A stretch of DNA of 64,000 nt from Przewalskia tangutica (GCA_029844215.1 CM056729.1:5270001-5334000), one strand, 5' to 3'. Shown: positions 22,256 through 36,107, counted from the stretch's first letter. Program-made: numbers and translations. Notes: generated by a model not told the origin, from the letters alone.

Positions 22256-25200
22256 AATATGTCTGAATTCACGATCAAAATTAAAAAACAGTCTCTCGAA
22301 ATTAGAACAGTACCACATAAAGAGAAAGGGTTTAATTAGGTTTCATCCCTTTAATTATCCGAATATTATTACATATGAATGAGATTTCTTCCCTATATCT
22401 GGATATTGTTGAAATCGACAAAAGGTGAAGCAACTTTTTATTATTCTCTTGCTAAATTTCATGTGTGGTCTCATCTCATTATATTTTGGCTCCTATTATA
22501 GTGTCTTATTCATCCTTGTCTGGGCCAATGTCTCTAGTCCCAGCATCACTTATCCCACCCTACCTAGCTGACATCCGCTCCCGCTTCTCTAGTCCCTGAC
22601 CACCGTGCACTATCTGAGCTGCCATCTGCTACATACCGTCTCTAGTAGATAGGGGTAATCAATTTTTAAGTTATTAAACAGGGCAATAAAACACAACTTT
22701 AAACATGGCAACCCAACTCTACCAGTGAACTAGACACCTAAGATAGGAAACAAAATTCTATAGATCCTATACATATTGCCAAATTCGTACAGAAGAGATC
22801 AACAACCATGTTACTTAGTAATACTGATTACACACATAATTTTAAAAGCACAAGGAGGTATACAAGCAAACTAATTCTGGCCAGAAACGCTACATTCTAT
22901 TCAGAAGACATACTAGTGCACAAGTAAAGGTAGATAATCACAACTCTTTGGTTGAACTGATATGAAGATATGTCATAGCTTGTGAATAATTATAAGAAGA
23001 GACATATGCCACTCATGAGCCAACCAGTTAGTAAGATCAAGTTGTAACTAATAAGTCAATCATGATTCCTATCTTAGATGGTAAGCTTAATGTCATGCCT
23101 CTTTAGGACAAAATTATATACTAACTTCAAAATAAATCACATAGTACAGGGTAAGGGTAGATAGATTAACTCAATCACACCTAGAAATTTCTCAACAGAC
23201 TAGCTCTAAGCCGATCAATCGCAGATCTTTGTATTCACAATGCAATGTATCATAACAACATTTAATCGATCATACTGTGTTTACCTAGTTAATGAGTTAT
23301 AACTCACACTACACCACCTTAAGCAATAGACCAACTCCAACTACTTCAAATAACCATCTCTAGCCTATCAATGAGATTAGTCATGCTGAAGCAAAAACAA
23401 AGTCCTAGACAGGGCATAGGACTAGAAGCATGTTATCATAACTAGAATAAAAGACCTTTCTCAAGTTACCTTGACATACATGGTAACATTTTAACGCATC
23501 CTAATCATCATAGGATTAAAGGCAGATGCAAAATCCTGGCTTCACTTAAGACTTCTAATTAGACAGTTGCACACCAAGCACTTTAACACAATACCTTAGC
23601 ATATTTATAGCATGTAAGCAGGTCAGTTTAACAAACATATATATATATATAAAAGAAAACTACCCTAATCCTGTGTTATCCAAAACAGGATCATCAAACC
23701 ACTGCATGACACACAACTTTCCAAGTTTAAACTACATTCAAATAGATATTAAACTGGATGATAAGATTTCAAGCTAACATTTTAAGATATCCTTTTTACT
23801 AACAGTTAAATTTTTTGAATAAAACAGGCCACCACTAATCATGCTACTGAATCCACAGTTATTAAAATAGTTCATACATAAGTAAATGACCCTTAACTAG
23901 ATATTAGACCAACTGAAAGAGTTATATATGCAGAAACTAGATTTAAGCCATCATGTTAGATATATAAGCATGACAAATATGAAATCAGTTAAAATGGTAT
24001 TACAATCAGTCTACACCTTCAGAATGTATCCAACAGTAATATCAACCTTAAGACCTACCAACATATCTTAGACTACAGATTCCAATTAGGGAAAATCAAG
24101 TAATGATTCCACTCACAACTTAGCTCAAGCAATATTCATAGGCATCTAATATTCCCCTAATGACCTTACCAAACCAATCCCATAAATCTCAGATCCCCAC
24201 AACAGAGATAGACCAAAATATTTAACAGATTTATCAGAGAATAAGGTTCAGGAAACATAGAGATTTGACCAAAACAAGAAAGCATACTAATGGTATAAAG
24301 TAACTGATCAAATATGTGTACCTAAGATGACTTCCTAAACCTATGTGAAGGCTACTTCTATAGCATATTTGATCCCAGCTCCTCATTTAATCTCAACAGG
24401 TAGCACTTGAATAAATAGCCAGCTTTACCCTCTTATTCCATCATGAAAAGAGAAACATCTGATCCATATATTAAACTAAACTGAGACATACAAATTTAGC
24501 AGGTAAACATTTTTTTTAAGTTTGGAAAGACATTCTTAAACATGTAAGGTTATTTTGAATGGTTACTACCAGTTATGGACATATATCCAAGCAAATTGAC
24601 ACTACAACATGTAAAAGACTATTCTTAACATGGTGCTTATACAATTATATCCAAATCACCCACTTTAATTCACATGTTATCATATCTAATTTGACAATAT
24701 CAGGTCAACCTAACAGGATCCCTATTCAGAAACCAAAATCCTTTAGGACCATCTATACTTGAGACACATACAGGGCAATCTAACCAGTCCAATATGTGCG
24801 GTAAAATAACAATAAGATGTAACCACAATAAACTTATAGGCATGTCAAATGCTCTCAAAGTTAAATTAGCACAGAAGGAGGCAACAATTCATGAAGATTA
24901 AGTGAAGTTCTAATTTGTATACTTATGCTAGTCAAACACATATGGTCACAAATGAACAACTAAACATGTTGCACAACTTAGATGGCCAAATCATAACTAA
25001 TTTACTTCACATCACTTTCAAGTTATAAGAAAACATATCCAATTCTTCATAACATTAAATGGTACATCAATTTTATCCTTCCATATATACAATCCATCTA
25101 TTTCTTGATTATTCTGATATATAACCATGTAGCAGATACTAAATCTCATGAATCAATAGAGTAAGCTTAAAATGGTTTTTAAGAAGAAACATTTAGATAG

Positions 25201-25815
25201 TATTCACAACCATCACACATATCATATATTTCAACCAAGCTCAAGCATCATATTTAAGAAGGCCTGAGATATCTTAAGGTCTCAACGGTTACTTAATATT
25301 CTTAAGATTCTCAAATATTCCGCTTCCTAAGCTTACATTATCTTCTCCCCTTATCTTCTCATAATCTCAAAATCATTTTGCCCTTCTGGCATATCAATAG
25401 TAGGGGTATAAATCGCTCCTCTACTGCCTACGAGTATCAACTAACTGAAGTCATTTTTGGTAACCGGGGTTATCGAAACTGTAACATACCTTCCAAACAA
25501 TTTTTAAAGCTTAAACAACTCATGATAACCCATAATCACTTCAGGCAACACACACATGACCCTAATAAATATGTTCGTATATATGCACATCATCATCACA
25601 CCAACTATACACAATCTTACCAAACCGATATTGCTTTCTTTGGAGGCATAGCTGCAAACACAATAATTCGTTAGAGAGGGATTATCCTAATAACATAGCT
25701 CTATTGCACGATCTTAGAGTAAGAAGAATAGAAACCAATCCTAAATGTATGGTGCACAACATACCCATACACAAGACTCTACTAGACACGGTCTATAGAC
25801 ATTCCGAAGACGAAC
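22256..25815. other. Coding-poor region, probably internal part of a gypsy-like LARD
   Basis: AT-rich sequence lacking any supportable protein on either strand. It lies on the internal side of the primer-binding site at 25,816-25,829, so most of it is probably the non-coding interior of the minus-strand element. No second LTR is visible at the low-coordinate side. The segment near 22,500-22,660 is more GC-rich, with repeated CTCTAGTCCC motifs; I see no gene in it. Confidence 0.4.
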
Positions 25816-25829
25816 TGCTCTGATACCAC
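25816..25829 (-). other. Primer-binding site of gypsy-like element
   Basis: On the minus strand this reads TGGTATCAGAGCAG, three bases after the LTR end TGACA. It matches the initiator tRNA-Met type primer site used by many plant gypsy elements and fixes the element's orientation as minus. Confidence 0.8.
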
Positions 25830-25832
25830 TTT

Positions 25833-28590
25833 TGTCACGACCCGACCCGACGGGCGGTGACCCGGTGCCCTACCTGGGCACCTTTATACTCACATGTCAT
25901 ATATAATCACACGGATACCAAGAATAATGTAAACATCAGTAATAAACATGTCTCTCGAGGAGTCACAACTAATTCATATAACAAAATAGGCAAGCCGACG
26001 AGGCCGTCTCTGTACATAGAGATATCCAAAATGGCTCACAACCGTACATATATATACAACAACACATCTACCATCCACAACTATCTACAAACCTCTAAGA
26101 ATACGATAATAAAATATGACGGGACAGGGCCACGTCGTGCCCCTAAATATGCATAAGTCTGAAAATAAGGTTCTGTATCCAAATGACTAAGCTCTGAATC
26201 AATGGAGCTCTCCGAACAGCTAAACATGAATCCTAGACTGGAGGATCACTAAACTGAGTACCTGTACCTGCGAGCATGAACGCAGCCCCCCGAGAAAGGG
26301 GGGTCAGTACGAAATAATGTACCGAGTATGTAAAACATGAAGTACTGTAAATAAGATCATAACTGGCCAAGAGATGTCAGGAGACAAATATAATAATCCA
26401 AATATCAATACAACCGTGCCTTATGAAATGAGAGTCAATTGTGCCTTATAAAATGAGAGTCATATCAAAATCATGGATGCATGTCTATAGAATCATCATA
26501 TCTATATACATTGTCGGCCTTCTAGTGAGAGACTCGGTGGAATCATCATATCTATATACATTGTCGGCCCTTTAGTGAGGGACTCGGTGAAATCATCATA
26601 TCTATATACATTGTCGGCCCTTTAGTGAGAGACTCGGTGGAATCATCATATATATATACATTGTCGGCCCTTTAGTGAGGGACTCGGTGAAATCATATAA
26701 TCATATCAACACGAATAGAATATCATGAGTAACTTTATACAAATTAAATCATCATTTGACTCTCAATGGGATAAATAGAATAACTGTCACTTAGGAAATC
26801 AAGGCCTATCATATCATATATCACTTAAGAATTAGGATTCATTGGAAATATGTACGTCCGCCGTACATTCATTTATGAAAATCATGCCAAAAGACAGAAG
26901 AGATAGTTTCACATACCTTATTGTCGAAATAACCAACTCTATGACTACAACTCTCTCGATTAGCACTTCAACCTATAACAATAGTAACTCGTTCGTCAAC
27001 TCTATGATTTATAGTATAAGTTATGTCGAATGACGACTCTCTTCTCTATAGAAATTTGAGCAGCACCTCCCCTATTTATATGCACATCCATAACTTACAA
27101 ACAAAGACTACAATACCAATAACAAGATGCAACTTAAAGATATAACCAAAACAATCTCAAATACTCCATATACACCATTATAATACATTCCTTCTCTTTA
27201 CGTTCATGGAAGACAATAACTATAACAACCAAGGTGATTAATACACCTATTTCTCTTATTAATTCAGCCCCTTAAAACATCCTTTAAAACAATCCATCAA
27301 TTCTAGCAACAACAACAAGCGTGCAAGTCTTATAGTTTGCAACATAACACTTTTCTACACTTTAATTCCTTTAAGACATGTATTATGATTACCACAACGT
27401 ATATACATGTTCACAACTTATATTTCCAGCATTATAACTTAACAAAAACAGTCCATACTTCAACACAACAATGTCCAACAATTTCATGAAGTTCTCGGCC
27501 ACAACCATAATACCTCAACTCTTCTCTTAACTTCCTAAAATCCAATTTCATATTTTAATACTTTCATATAACCAAATACAACTTTAAATGTCAAGATTTC
27601 CTTCAATTTTAACATGCAATTAGTGACAAGGATAACAACAACAACACTCAAATCCAATGTGTACAAAACAACCCCAAAAATCGGTAAACCACACCAATAC
27701 CATCACATGCATTGTCTAAATTCCAAGTTTCTCTTAACACAAGTTCATTCCTTAATTTACAACATCATGCAACTCCAATTATACTATAAGAGGAAGAAAT
27801 ATTACCTTAATTTTTTCTCAAAACAGTCCCTACATTGCTCGGCACCCACTGCACCATTTTGACCATTTCTTCAACTTCTTCCAATCACAATGACATGCAT
27901 GTATTCCTTATGAGTTTAAATTCATCTCACTTACATGTTTTTCTTCCAACATTGTTCATCTTCAAAGCTTACAATTTCTGTATAGTTTTCGGCCAGATTA
28001 TTACCGAAACAGTGGTGTTTTAGGAGTTTACCATGGCTAGAACTTAGTAGAATAACTTAGTCTAGAAAGAGGGAGGTGATTTCGTCTTTAACATAGCTTA
28101 TGGAAGAGGGGGAAATCGAAAATCTGCTTGGAGAGGTTTGGAGAGATATGGAAGAAGAGATTTGAATTAATGGTAGAGACACATAGATATAAGTGAGCAT
28201 GTGGGCTGAATTTTAATGAGTGTCGGGGCTGCCCTCTATTTTCGTGTGGTGTAGGCACAAGTCTCCATATTTGTCCACTTATTATCATCCCCTCCACTAA
28301 CATTAACCCCATAATTAATTAATCAACCTCCCACACTTAAATAATCTTATACCCCACTCTACTAAAATCTGAAAATGTCGATGCCCTCATTTTATTTTAC
28401 ACGATACATAGTCCAAAATTCCCATTGGAAGAATTCAACTACTAGTATTAATTCCCATCGTCACCTCCTTTGTATACTAATTTCCTGTTACACATCGTAA
28501 GTTTAAGGTGATGATTAAGAACGTCATTAAGGAAATTAAAATACTTAAGGATGTGATTCTGGAAAAGTTTTTGTTACAACGAGCGTGACA
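25833..28590 (-). mobile_element. Gypsy-type LTR (2.76 kb)
   Basis: On the minus strand it starts TGTCACGCTCG at 28,590 and ends GGGTCGTGACA at 25,833, followed by the primer-binding site. It contains a four-unit tandem repeat (26,491-26,700) and, near 26,115, the GACGGGACAGGGCC motif that is also seen in the LTR at 60,757-63,906. Its size and ends fit Del/Tekay-type chromovirus LTRs (inference). Small open frames inside are not convincing. Confidence 0.7.
26491..26700. repeat. 50-bp tandem repeat, four units
   Basis: Units start AATCATCATATCTATATACA at 26,491, 26,541, 26,591 and 26,641. Each ends in CTTTAGTGAGNGACTCGGTG, with small differences (TTCT in the first). Confidence 0.9.
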
Positions 28591-29486
28591 AGGGAATTGA
28601 AAATGATTGTTGTATATTTCCGTTATAGATTAGTTACATATTATAAGAATTACGACATGGAGAATACGAGACCTTAGGAAATTTCCGGAAATTAAAGGAA
28701 ACGGGAGTTAAGATTAAAAGAAGTGGGATTAAGATTTATTACTTGGGGGATTGATTTAAAAATATCCCTAGTCAGCCCCATTGAGCCTAAATTTGAAAAT
28801 TCTTCTTTGACACCCTATATTCCCACAAATTGTACCATAAGTGAAAATATGAAATAGTGGAATACATTGTGTTAAAAAAAGAGATAAAAAGAGTGAATAA
28901 GTCTGTTGCACCCCAATACAAAAGTAATAAGAAATAGGCAAAAGCTAAGTTTGGGAGTGTTTGTCATTATTAGATACTTCACTCTCCCAAAACAAAAGAG
29001 GGGAAAGATAGAATCGAAATGAAGAAAAGAACAAAAAGAAAAAGGGAAATATTGAAAAGCTAAGGAGCTTATGGTACACGAAATGAGCCTAAAATGCCTA
29101 TTTTTACCAACCCCTACCTAAGCCTACATTACAACCCTTAAAGTCCTGAAGATCTCTTTTATGCATATCCAGAATTAGTGGAGAATAGCAAGTAAGCATG
29201 CCATAGGAATTCTTGAATTTATATGCATGATTTAGTATATTGACTTCCATTAAGCATGATGAATATGAGTTTGCGAAATATTTAGCTTCATGTGTTTAGT
29301 GTGCCGAAATTTCATGTTATATGTTCCTGCATATTATTTTGCTAACCTTCATGTTTTTCTAGTTAACACTAATGCAGCAAAAGTGATCAATGGCAGTGAG
29401 TCTTTTTATTTTTGTTCTTTGAGTCTTTTATTTTATTTCTTTCTATCTTTGCTCGAGGGCGAGCAAAGGTTAAGTTTGGGGGTATT
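28591..29486 (+). mobile_element. 3' internal remnant of a second gypsy-type element
   Basis: Non-coding, A-rich. It includes two polypurine-tract-like motifs, AAGTTTGGGAG near 28,950 and AAGTTTGGGGGT at 29,472-29,483, the second abutting the LTR that follows. Such AAGTTTGGGGG tracts are typical of Tat/Athila-like gypsy elements. The left limit is uncertain because it touches the gypsy LTR at 28,590. Confidence 0.5.
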
Positions 29487-30900
29487 TGATCGGTGTATTT
29501 TATATACACTTTTTGAGTCAGTTTTAGTTAGTCTTTTGTCCCATTTTGCACATATAAGTGTCGTATTAGGATAATTTTTCTTTCTTTTGAGTCAAAGTGG
29601 TTAAAATGGCCAAATGGCGGAAAAAGAGCAAAAAGAGGGCAAAAGAGGAGATGTCAGAGCTGGAATCAGAGAAAGTGGCAAACGAGGGAAAAATCAAGAC
29701 CAGCGTCGCGGTGCCTCCCGCAATGCGAGTGCGGCGCCCACTATCCGAGAGGTCGAAGACTGGCCATGCGCGCCTCGAACAACAAAATCGGCCGCGCGCT
29801 AAACATCCGAGAGCTACAGAAGATACAGCACGCGGCGCCTCGCATGCCAGATATCGAGCGGCGCCAAAACACCCGACGGATTGTAGAACTTCCGGCGCCG
29901 CGGCGCCTGTCTGCAGGGCCGCGGCGCCGACGCGGAAAAATTAGGTCTTTTGACGAAAATCTGGGCCAGGCCTGAAGGAAAAGAGGGAGGCGGACAGCAG
30001 CCTATAAAAGGAGAACCCTAGGCAGTTTTTAAGGGTTCCCCTTCTTGCACAACACAAGACTTTGGCTTGAAGATTGGATACCATTAGTTTAGTAATTTCT
30101 TTTCCTTTTCTTTACTTTATTTCAGTTTTTATGATGAACTTTGAATTAGTTCTTGTCATATTTATGGCTAGGAACTAATTCTCTTATAGGGCTTTCCATG
30201 TTGAATCTCTAGAAAATTATGTTATAAATTAATGCATGCTTATGGTTATTTTTCTTATTGTGAGATCTATCCAATAATTGAGTTGAATTCTTGGTAATTA
30301 ATTGACAACTAATTATCACTATATGATTTCTAATCGATTACGAAAAGGGGATTGTGAATATGCTGTAAGTTGGGTAGACATTCTTGGATTGGGGATGAAA
30401 ATACCTCAATTATTTATGTAGCGTTGATGAGAGGCTTAACAACCCTAATTTTGCGCATTGTGCGTGACGGTCAACTAGGTTTTTGTTCTTAATCCTCCTA
30501 TAAAGTTATCCTTATCACCGAAAGGTAGGTAAGGTGCGATACTGGGGTTGAGTGTTTATATAACCCTAGCGGGAGTATAAAACGATTTCGTAAACCTGCT
30601 TTCTCCTAAAGAAGAATATCATAAGTTAATGCATTAGTAAGTAGCATAAGCAGATAGTGAGGATACATGAAAGCCCTATTCCCATCATCACTGAAGTAAA
30701 TCTTTATATTAAAATAGCCTGCATAATTCGTAGTTATAAACAACAAATCAATCATAAATTCACCAAATAGATACTAGAAAATAGATAGTTGGTAATTGAA
30801 CCATAATCCTTGTAGACGATATTCGGTCTTACTAAGACTATATTACTTGTCACGATAACGTGCACTTGCGTTTAAAGTGTGTGCATCTTACCGCGCATCA
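29487..30900 (+). mobile_element. Gypsy-type 3' LTR (1.41 kb, Tat/Athila-like)
   Basis: Starts TGATCGGTGTATTTT directly after the polypurine tract and ends CTTACCGCGCATCA. A TATA box CCTATAAAAGG is at about 30,001-30,011. It carries an unusual GC-rich patch (29,700-29,940) with repeated GGCGCC; the arginine- and alanine-rich frame across it is not a recognisable protein. The next base begins truncated LINE sequence. Confidence 0.65.
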
Positions 30901-30944
30901 CTCAGGTCATTCCAAAGAAAGAAAGCTTCAAGTATCTCGGGTCT
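30901..30944 (+). mobile_element. Short LINE fragment at the start of duplicated block Y
   Basis: 44 bp matching LINE sequence around 10,562-10,605 (TCATTCCAAAGAAAGAAAGC), followed by the same LINE/Copia junction as in block X. It shows that the LINE/Copia fusion pre-dates the duplication. Confidence 0.7.
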
Positions 30945-32190
30945 TAAAACTCAAGAGCTGATGCATGTATACTGTCTACTTAAGATCACCGTGTAAGAAA
31001 GTATTTTTCACATCCAACTGATGAATGAGCAATGCTTTCGAGAGAGTCAGACTAAGCACAGTGCGAATAGTTGCCAGTTTGACCATCAGACTAAATGTCT
31101 CTCCACAATACATGTCAACCTGTTGTGTTTTACCATCACCTACAAGACGGTCTTTATGCCTCTCAAAAGAACCGTCAGAATTTTCTTTATGAGTAAAAAT
31201 CCACTTATAATGAATAATATTGACACCAGGCGGCCGGGGCACCAACTCGTATGTCTTATTTACAATAAGAGCATTATATTCGTCATCTATGACTAGTTTC
31301 CAATTCACTTCATAAGGGCAGACACTGAGTTTCGTGATAGGGGTGATTTAATAACATTGAAATTAAGATTAAAATATTATTTGAGTTTTAAAATACCTCA
31401 TTGGCTATGAGTAATATGCCCTTGACTCGAGATAGAATTGGACGGGATTTGGGTATTGGTCGGGTAGGCAGGTGGATCGCCAAGAGCGTGGGCCCGCTGC
31501 CCAACAACAGGTAGCGAACAACGTGGAAGTGAAGAATTAAGTGGGCGAAATCGACCTACACCAAAGCGTAAGTTGGGCGATAGGGTATTGGGTCGTGACT
31601 CGAACAATCTCGAGGCGGGGATCGGGCCGACACGGGAACGGTGACAAAAATAAATGGGCCAAGTGATTTGGGCAAGGGACTGGATCAGTCGTATTTGGGC
31701 CAGCAGACAGTGGTCTTGCTGGTAAATTTTGGACGGGATAGCTCGAATAAATCGTGGATAATATACGGTGATAGCCCATCATCAAAAAAATTATACGAAC
31801 TAGACACAACAGAAATTGGTTTTTATAAAAAATAACATGGCGACTAATTATGATTTTGGTAGAGGACAATTCAAAATATTTATAATCACGATGATTTAAT
31901 GGATAACCCAAAAGCACACAAGCGGTAGAACGGGCTTGAAGTTTATTTATTGTAGTAGACATGAAAAGTGGATAGCATAAACACTCAAACACCCTAAGAT
32001 GAGAATACAAGGGGTCTTTATTGTAAAAAAAAAAATAAGTGGGGATTGATATGTTAAACCTTTGCTAAGGAGGTAGGTAGCCGTTTGTAACACATGATGC
32101 CAAAAAGATGGGGGGGGGGGGGGGGGGTAATGAAGCATGGGCTAATAAGGTTGGGCAGGATGAAATATGTTCTTTGATGTAGACATGACA
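30945..32190 (-). pseudogene. Reversed Copia polyprotein fragment, block Y
   Basis: Sister of 10,606-11,830. The minus strand shows the RT start (WKLVIDDEYNALIVNKTYEL, HYKWIFTHKENSDGSFERHK, DVKNTFLHGDLK) at about 30,976-31,308 and integrase fragments (LRVFECLCYP, ARSTACVLLGYP, FWHHVLQTATYLLS) at 31,540-32,140. A run of 18 Gs at 32,110-32,127 replaces a run of about five in X. Many differences from X at 31,457-31,640 fall at CTG/CAG. Non-functional. Confidence 0.75.
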
Positions 32191-32209
32191 AAAGAACAAG
32201 AGGAGAATT

Positions 32210-32517
32210 ACAGATTTGGAAGAAATAATTTGGGAGAGAAAACGAAAAAAAAAACTAAAGGTCGATGGCCTGATTCTCGGTTTCCGAGGAAGAAGGGCAG
32301 TCGAAGGTTTTTGAGAGAAATATTTTTGTCCTAGACATTTTCATTAATGAAGATGTCTATATATACAATATACAATCTCTAAATATGGAAAATCATATTC
32401 CTACTATAATACTAATATCCTAATTACACTTATACAAATATCTATAAAATATGATAAGAAACCTAAATATACACTTTGTCCGTGGGATACACGGTATGGT
32501 GATTTCTATCATCCACA
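32210..32517 (-). mobile_element. Probable LTR of the reversed Copia element, block Y
   Basis: Matches 11,850-12,150, with the outer end TGTGGATGATAG on the minus strand at 32,517. The inner boundary is not resolved. Confidence 0.4.
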
Positions 32518-33050
32518 TCATTAAAATATCAGTCCACATAGGATTAGGTGTCCATCTTGGACACTCTTAACGGACGAGGGGTATTTTGAGTCATTTTTAA
32601 TAACGATATGAGTATTTTTTAATCGAATGTATAACGGAGAGTAAAAGTAATCCTTTTCGCATAGTAGAGAGATAAATTTGACATTTTTTCCTTAGATAAA
32701 ATAATTTTAACTTTGAGAAGTGACGTGTTTGTTTATAGTCGAGACTTCTTTTCCTTACTAACAAATAGTACAAATACATTTTATATTTAACTAAGAAGTT
32801 GACATAATGTTTAACTAAACAGTTTGTTTCAGTGCGATAAAAAATTTGCAAGGTTAACTAACTAAGAAGGATAAAAGAGGCAAATTTTAATTTTAGAGGT
32901 ATAAGCTGTATCCGAATTTATGTTTAAACATCGAGAAGTAACAAATGCTATAAAAACAAAAACAAAAAAAACAAATGTAACATTATTTTGCTTCAGAAAA
33001 CTCACTCAAATTATGTTTATCCTTTTAACAAAATAGAGAAAGAAGGAAAT
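32518..33050. other. Duplicated spacer in block Y, including split-exon start
   Basis: AT-rich and shared with 12,151-12,585 and 14,124-14,434. The last 54 bp (32,997-33,050) are the first piece of the split reading frame. No other gene seen. Confidence 0.5.
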
Positions 33051-36000
33051 TGTTAAGATATACCACATATATACATTGTATATATATATGGTTAGTTGGA
33101 TATTAGTTTTGGATATTAGTTTGTTATTAGCTAATTAGATATTTTGATTAATCTTGATTAGATATTTTGTTAGTATGCTATTATTGGTGGGTATTATAAA
33201 TACACCCCACATCTCTTGCAACTAGAATTGAGAGGAATAAATGAGAATCACAGAAGAGCTCATTTGAAGCTCCCAAAATATCCTCTCCGTTCTCTCTCGA
33301 CTTTCTCTGCTTCTCCCTCGGTTTCTCTTCTCTGTCTGCATCTTATCTTCTTTGATTTCACCTCCAGGTCAGAATTTAACATGGTATCAAAGCCCGGATG
33401 TATCGATCCGATATTGAAGTAATGTTTACATGTAATTTATGGAGATAAAGGATGAAAATAGAAGCACTGTATGCGATCGATCAGGAGCTCGATTCCACAA
33501 AATTGAAGATCAATTTGTGAGGATATAATACTAATAAGATTGAATATCAATTAGGAGTCAAAATCTACAATATCGAAGCTCAATTTATAATCTGGTGAAA
33601 ATCGAAATTGAGGAGGAATTAACGAGCGAAGGAACTAAATATCGAGGAGCAGAGAATCGAAGAACTGAAAATTCAATCAGAATCGCGAGATTTTAGAAAA
33701 TCAGAATCGCGATTTACCGAAAATCAGAATCGCAACGTAACCGAGATCGAAGGATCCAAAGGAGTCGATCTCACATGTAGTACAAGAATCAAAATCAGTG
33801 AAGGAGGAATCGATTCAAGAGATCTAGGTCGAAGGATCGAAGGAGTCGAAATCGAATCTCAGGTTTGAATCACTGGCTTAGAAATCTAATTCGAGGATTG
33901 AAGGAATCGACTAAGTTGTGAAATGATTCTCTCTCTTTCCGATCGGTTCTAGTTGTAAATCGATCCAATTTATTCAAATTTACTAAAAATGACGAATTGG
34001 AGAAAATGTCGTTCATCGTTATTGTGTTAGTTTCTATTCTGTATTGGTGAATCGTTTTGTGTTGTTGAAGTTGTATTTGTGTTGGTGAATTGACGAACTG
34101 GAGCAAAAGTGTCGAGTTCGTCGTTGTTGTTGTTGATAGTAGTTGTGTTGTTGTTTTCTATTTTGTGTTGTGTTGCTGCTGTTTCTACTGTTGGTGTTGT
34201 TGTAGATCCAGTGTTATTATTGTTTTTTGAAATATGTTGGTGTTGTTGTGTGCTTCTGAGGGAGAATACTGAGGGTGAGTATTCGGGATTGGAACATACA
34301 ACTGGTATTGTTGGAGGCACAGGGGTTATGCCAGGAGGAAATGTGGGGGCTGACCATGCTATGTTTGAGCAAGGAATTTTCCTTCATTTGCAGATAGACT
34401 AGGGACTGCAGTGAAGCGTGTAATTGCTGAAGGTATATTTCTATCGATAGAAGGATCGAGGAGTTTTCAGCGACAAATTGACTGAGAACCGAGGGATACT
34501 TCGTCGAAAACAATATGGATTGAGTTGGATCTAGATTCAAGGAGTTATTCACAGGTTGATCAAGTGTTGGATTGCCTGTTTTTTACATGTGTAGCTCAGG
34601 ATAGGAGAATCGAGGAGTTTCTAGCCGAATTTGGACTAGAAAGTGAGGGAGACTGCATTGCATATTCGAGCTTATTGAAATAGCTTGCGTGATGAGAATC
34701 GAGGGATTCTCTAGTCTGGATGAGATTAGAGAACGAGGGGTTCTTGCCGTCTAACTTGTGTGATGAGAATCGAGAGATTCTCTAGTCCGAATGAGACTAG
34801 AGAACGAGAGGTTCTTGCCGTCATTTTACATAAGGAGCTGTGTTGTGGTTGTTATTAACATTCAGAAATTATGTTGCTGGTATCATACCTCAGATATTGA
34901 ATCGGTCCGCAGATTGTGTTCTTTGCCACCGTGTTAAGGAAGATATTGGTTTCTGCGGTTACCGTTTTGATCGTAGCTTGTGTTGCTGTTTTTACCAATT
35001 GTTATTGCTACATATTGCATCTCAGGGTAGTTGCTGGAATTTCTCACATTATTGGTATTAATATTGCTGATGTTGTCACTCCTACTATCGAACCTGGTGA
35101 TGTTGCTGCAGCAGTTGAAGGACATAGAGATAATGCATCAGTTGTTTTAGCGATTCCATCGCCGCTCATTGTTAATGTGTTGGAACTAATATGCAGGTGC
35201 TGCTTAAGAACAATGGGGACTGATTTCTGCTTGTTGATATTGCTGGAATTTTGACATTATCGCACAACAGCAATATAATAGATGGCTCACGAAGTTCTGT
35301 CCTCAGAAAAGGTAAATGAAGCAGTAAAGATACTGAGAGATAAAGGAAATTGAAGCTTATTGAGAAAGGGGCAGCACAGATGAACAGAGAAATAAATAAC
35401 ATTGATAGGAAGATGAAAGACTTGCAGGAGAAACTGTCTAATACACAGATGCAACTGAGCACTGATCTATTCAATTATCAACTCGTTGAGGATGAAAGAG
35501 AGTCTATAACTCAACTACAAAAGTGGTCACAAGTTCAGGAACATGCAAGGAATAGATTTTCCTCTATATGCAACAGTCAAGGCAATGTGCTCTGCAGGGG
35601 AACATTGCTGCTGCTGGTTTTTCTTGAGTTGAGTTGCGTGTGTCACGCCAACGTGGTTTCGGAAAGCGCAGTTCTTTGCCGATAAAGTGTTGTCGCGAGA
35701 CACACCGCGTGGTCTGCCTAGTATTGCTTCGAAGCTAGGACTGAAACCGATGTTTTCACTGCCTACCTTGAGGGGGTGTTAAGATATACCACATATATAC
35801 ATTGTATATATATATATGGTTAGTTGGATATTAGTTTTGGATATTAGTTTGTTATTAGCTAATTAGATATTTTGATTAATCTTGATTAGATATTTTGTTA
35901 GTAGGCTATTATTGATGGGTATTATAAATACACCCCACATCTCTTGTAATTAGAATTGAGAGGAATAAATGAGAATCATAGAAGAGCTCATTTGAAGCTC

Positions 36001-36107
36001 CCAAAATATCCTCTTCGTTCTCTCTCGACTGTCTCTCCTTCTCCCTCGTTTTCTCTTCTCTGTCTGCATCTTATCTTCTTTGATTTCACCTCCGTGTCGA
36101 ATTTAAT
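33051..36107 (+). mobile_element. Non-autonomous LTR retrotransposon, copy Y
   Basis: Same insertion as 14,435-17,496, with identical flanks (GAAAT before; TAAATCTAACAATT after, where the CAG at the LTR end appears as TGT). The 5' LTR starts at 33,051, the primer-binding site TGGTATCAAAGCCC is near 33,382, and the 3' LTR starts near 35,780. The internal region matches copy X apart from patches near 34,250-34,410, 34,900-34,980, 35,130-35,190 and 35,640-35,725, where differences cluster at CTG/CAG. Confidence 0.8.

Noticed and set aside
26491..26700. Possible CRISPR-like array
   Set aside because: Four direct 50 bp units without spacers, in a plant LTR; an ordinary tandem repeat.
29597..29944. 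Basic arginine/alanine-rich protein of 115 codons
   Set aside because: Lies inside a gypsy LTR across its TATA-proximal GC-rich patch; composition reflects GC content and no domain is visible.
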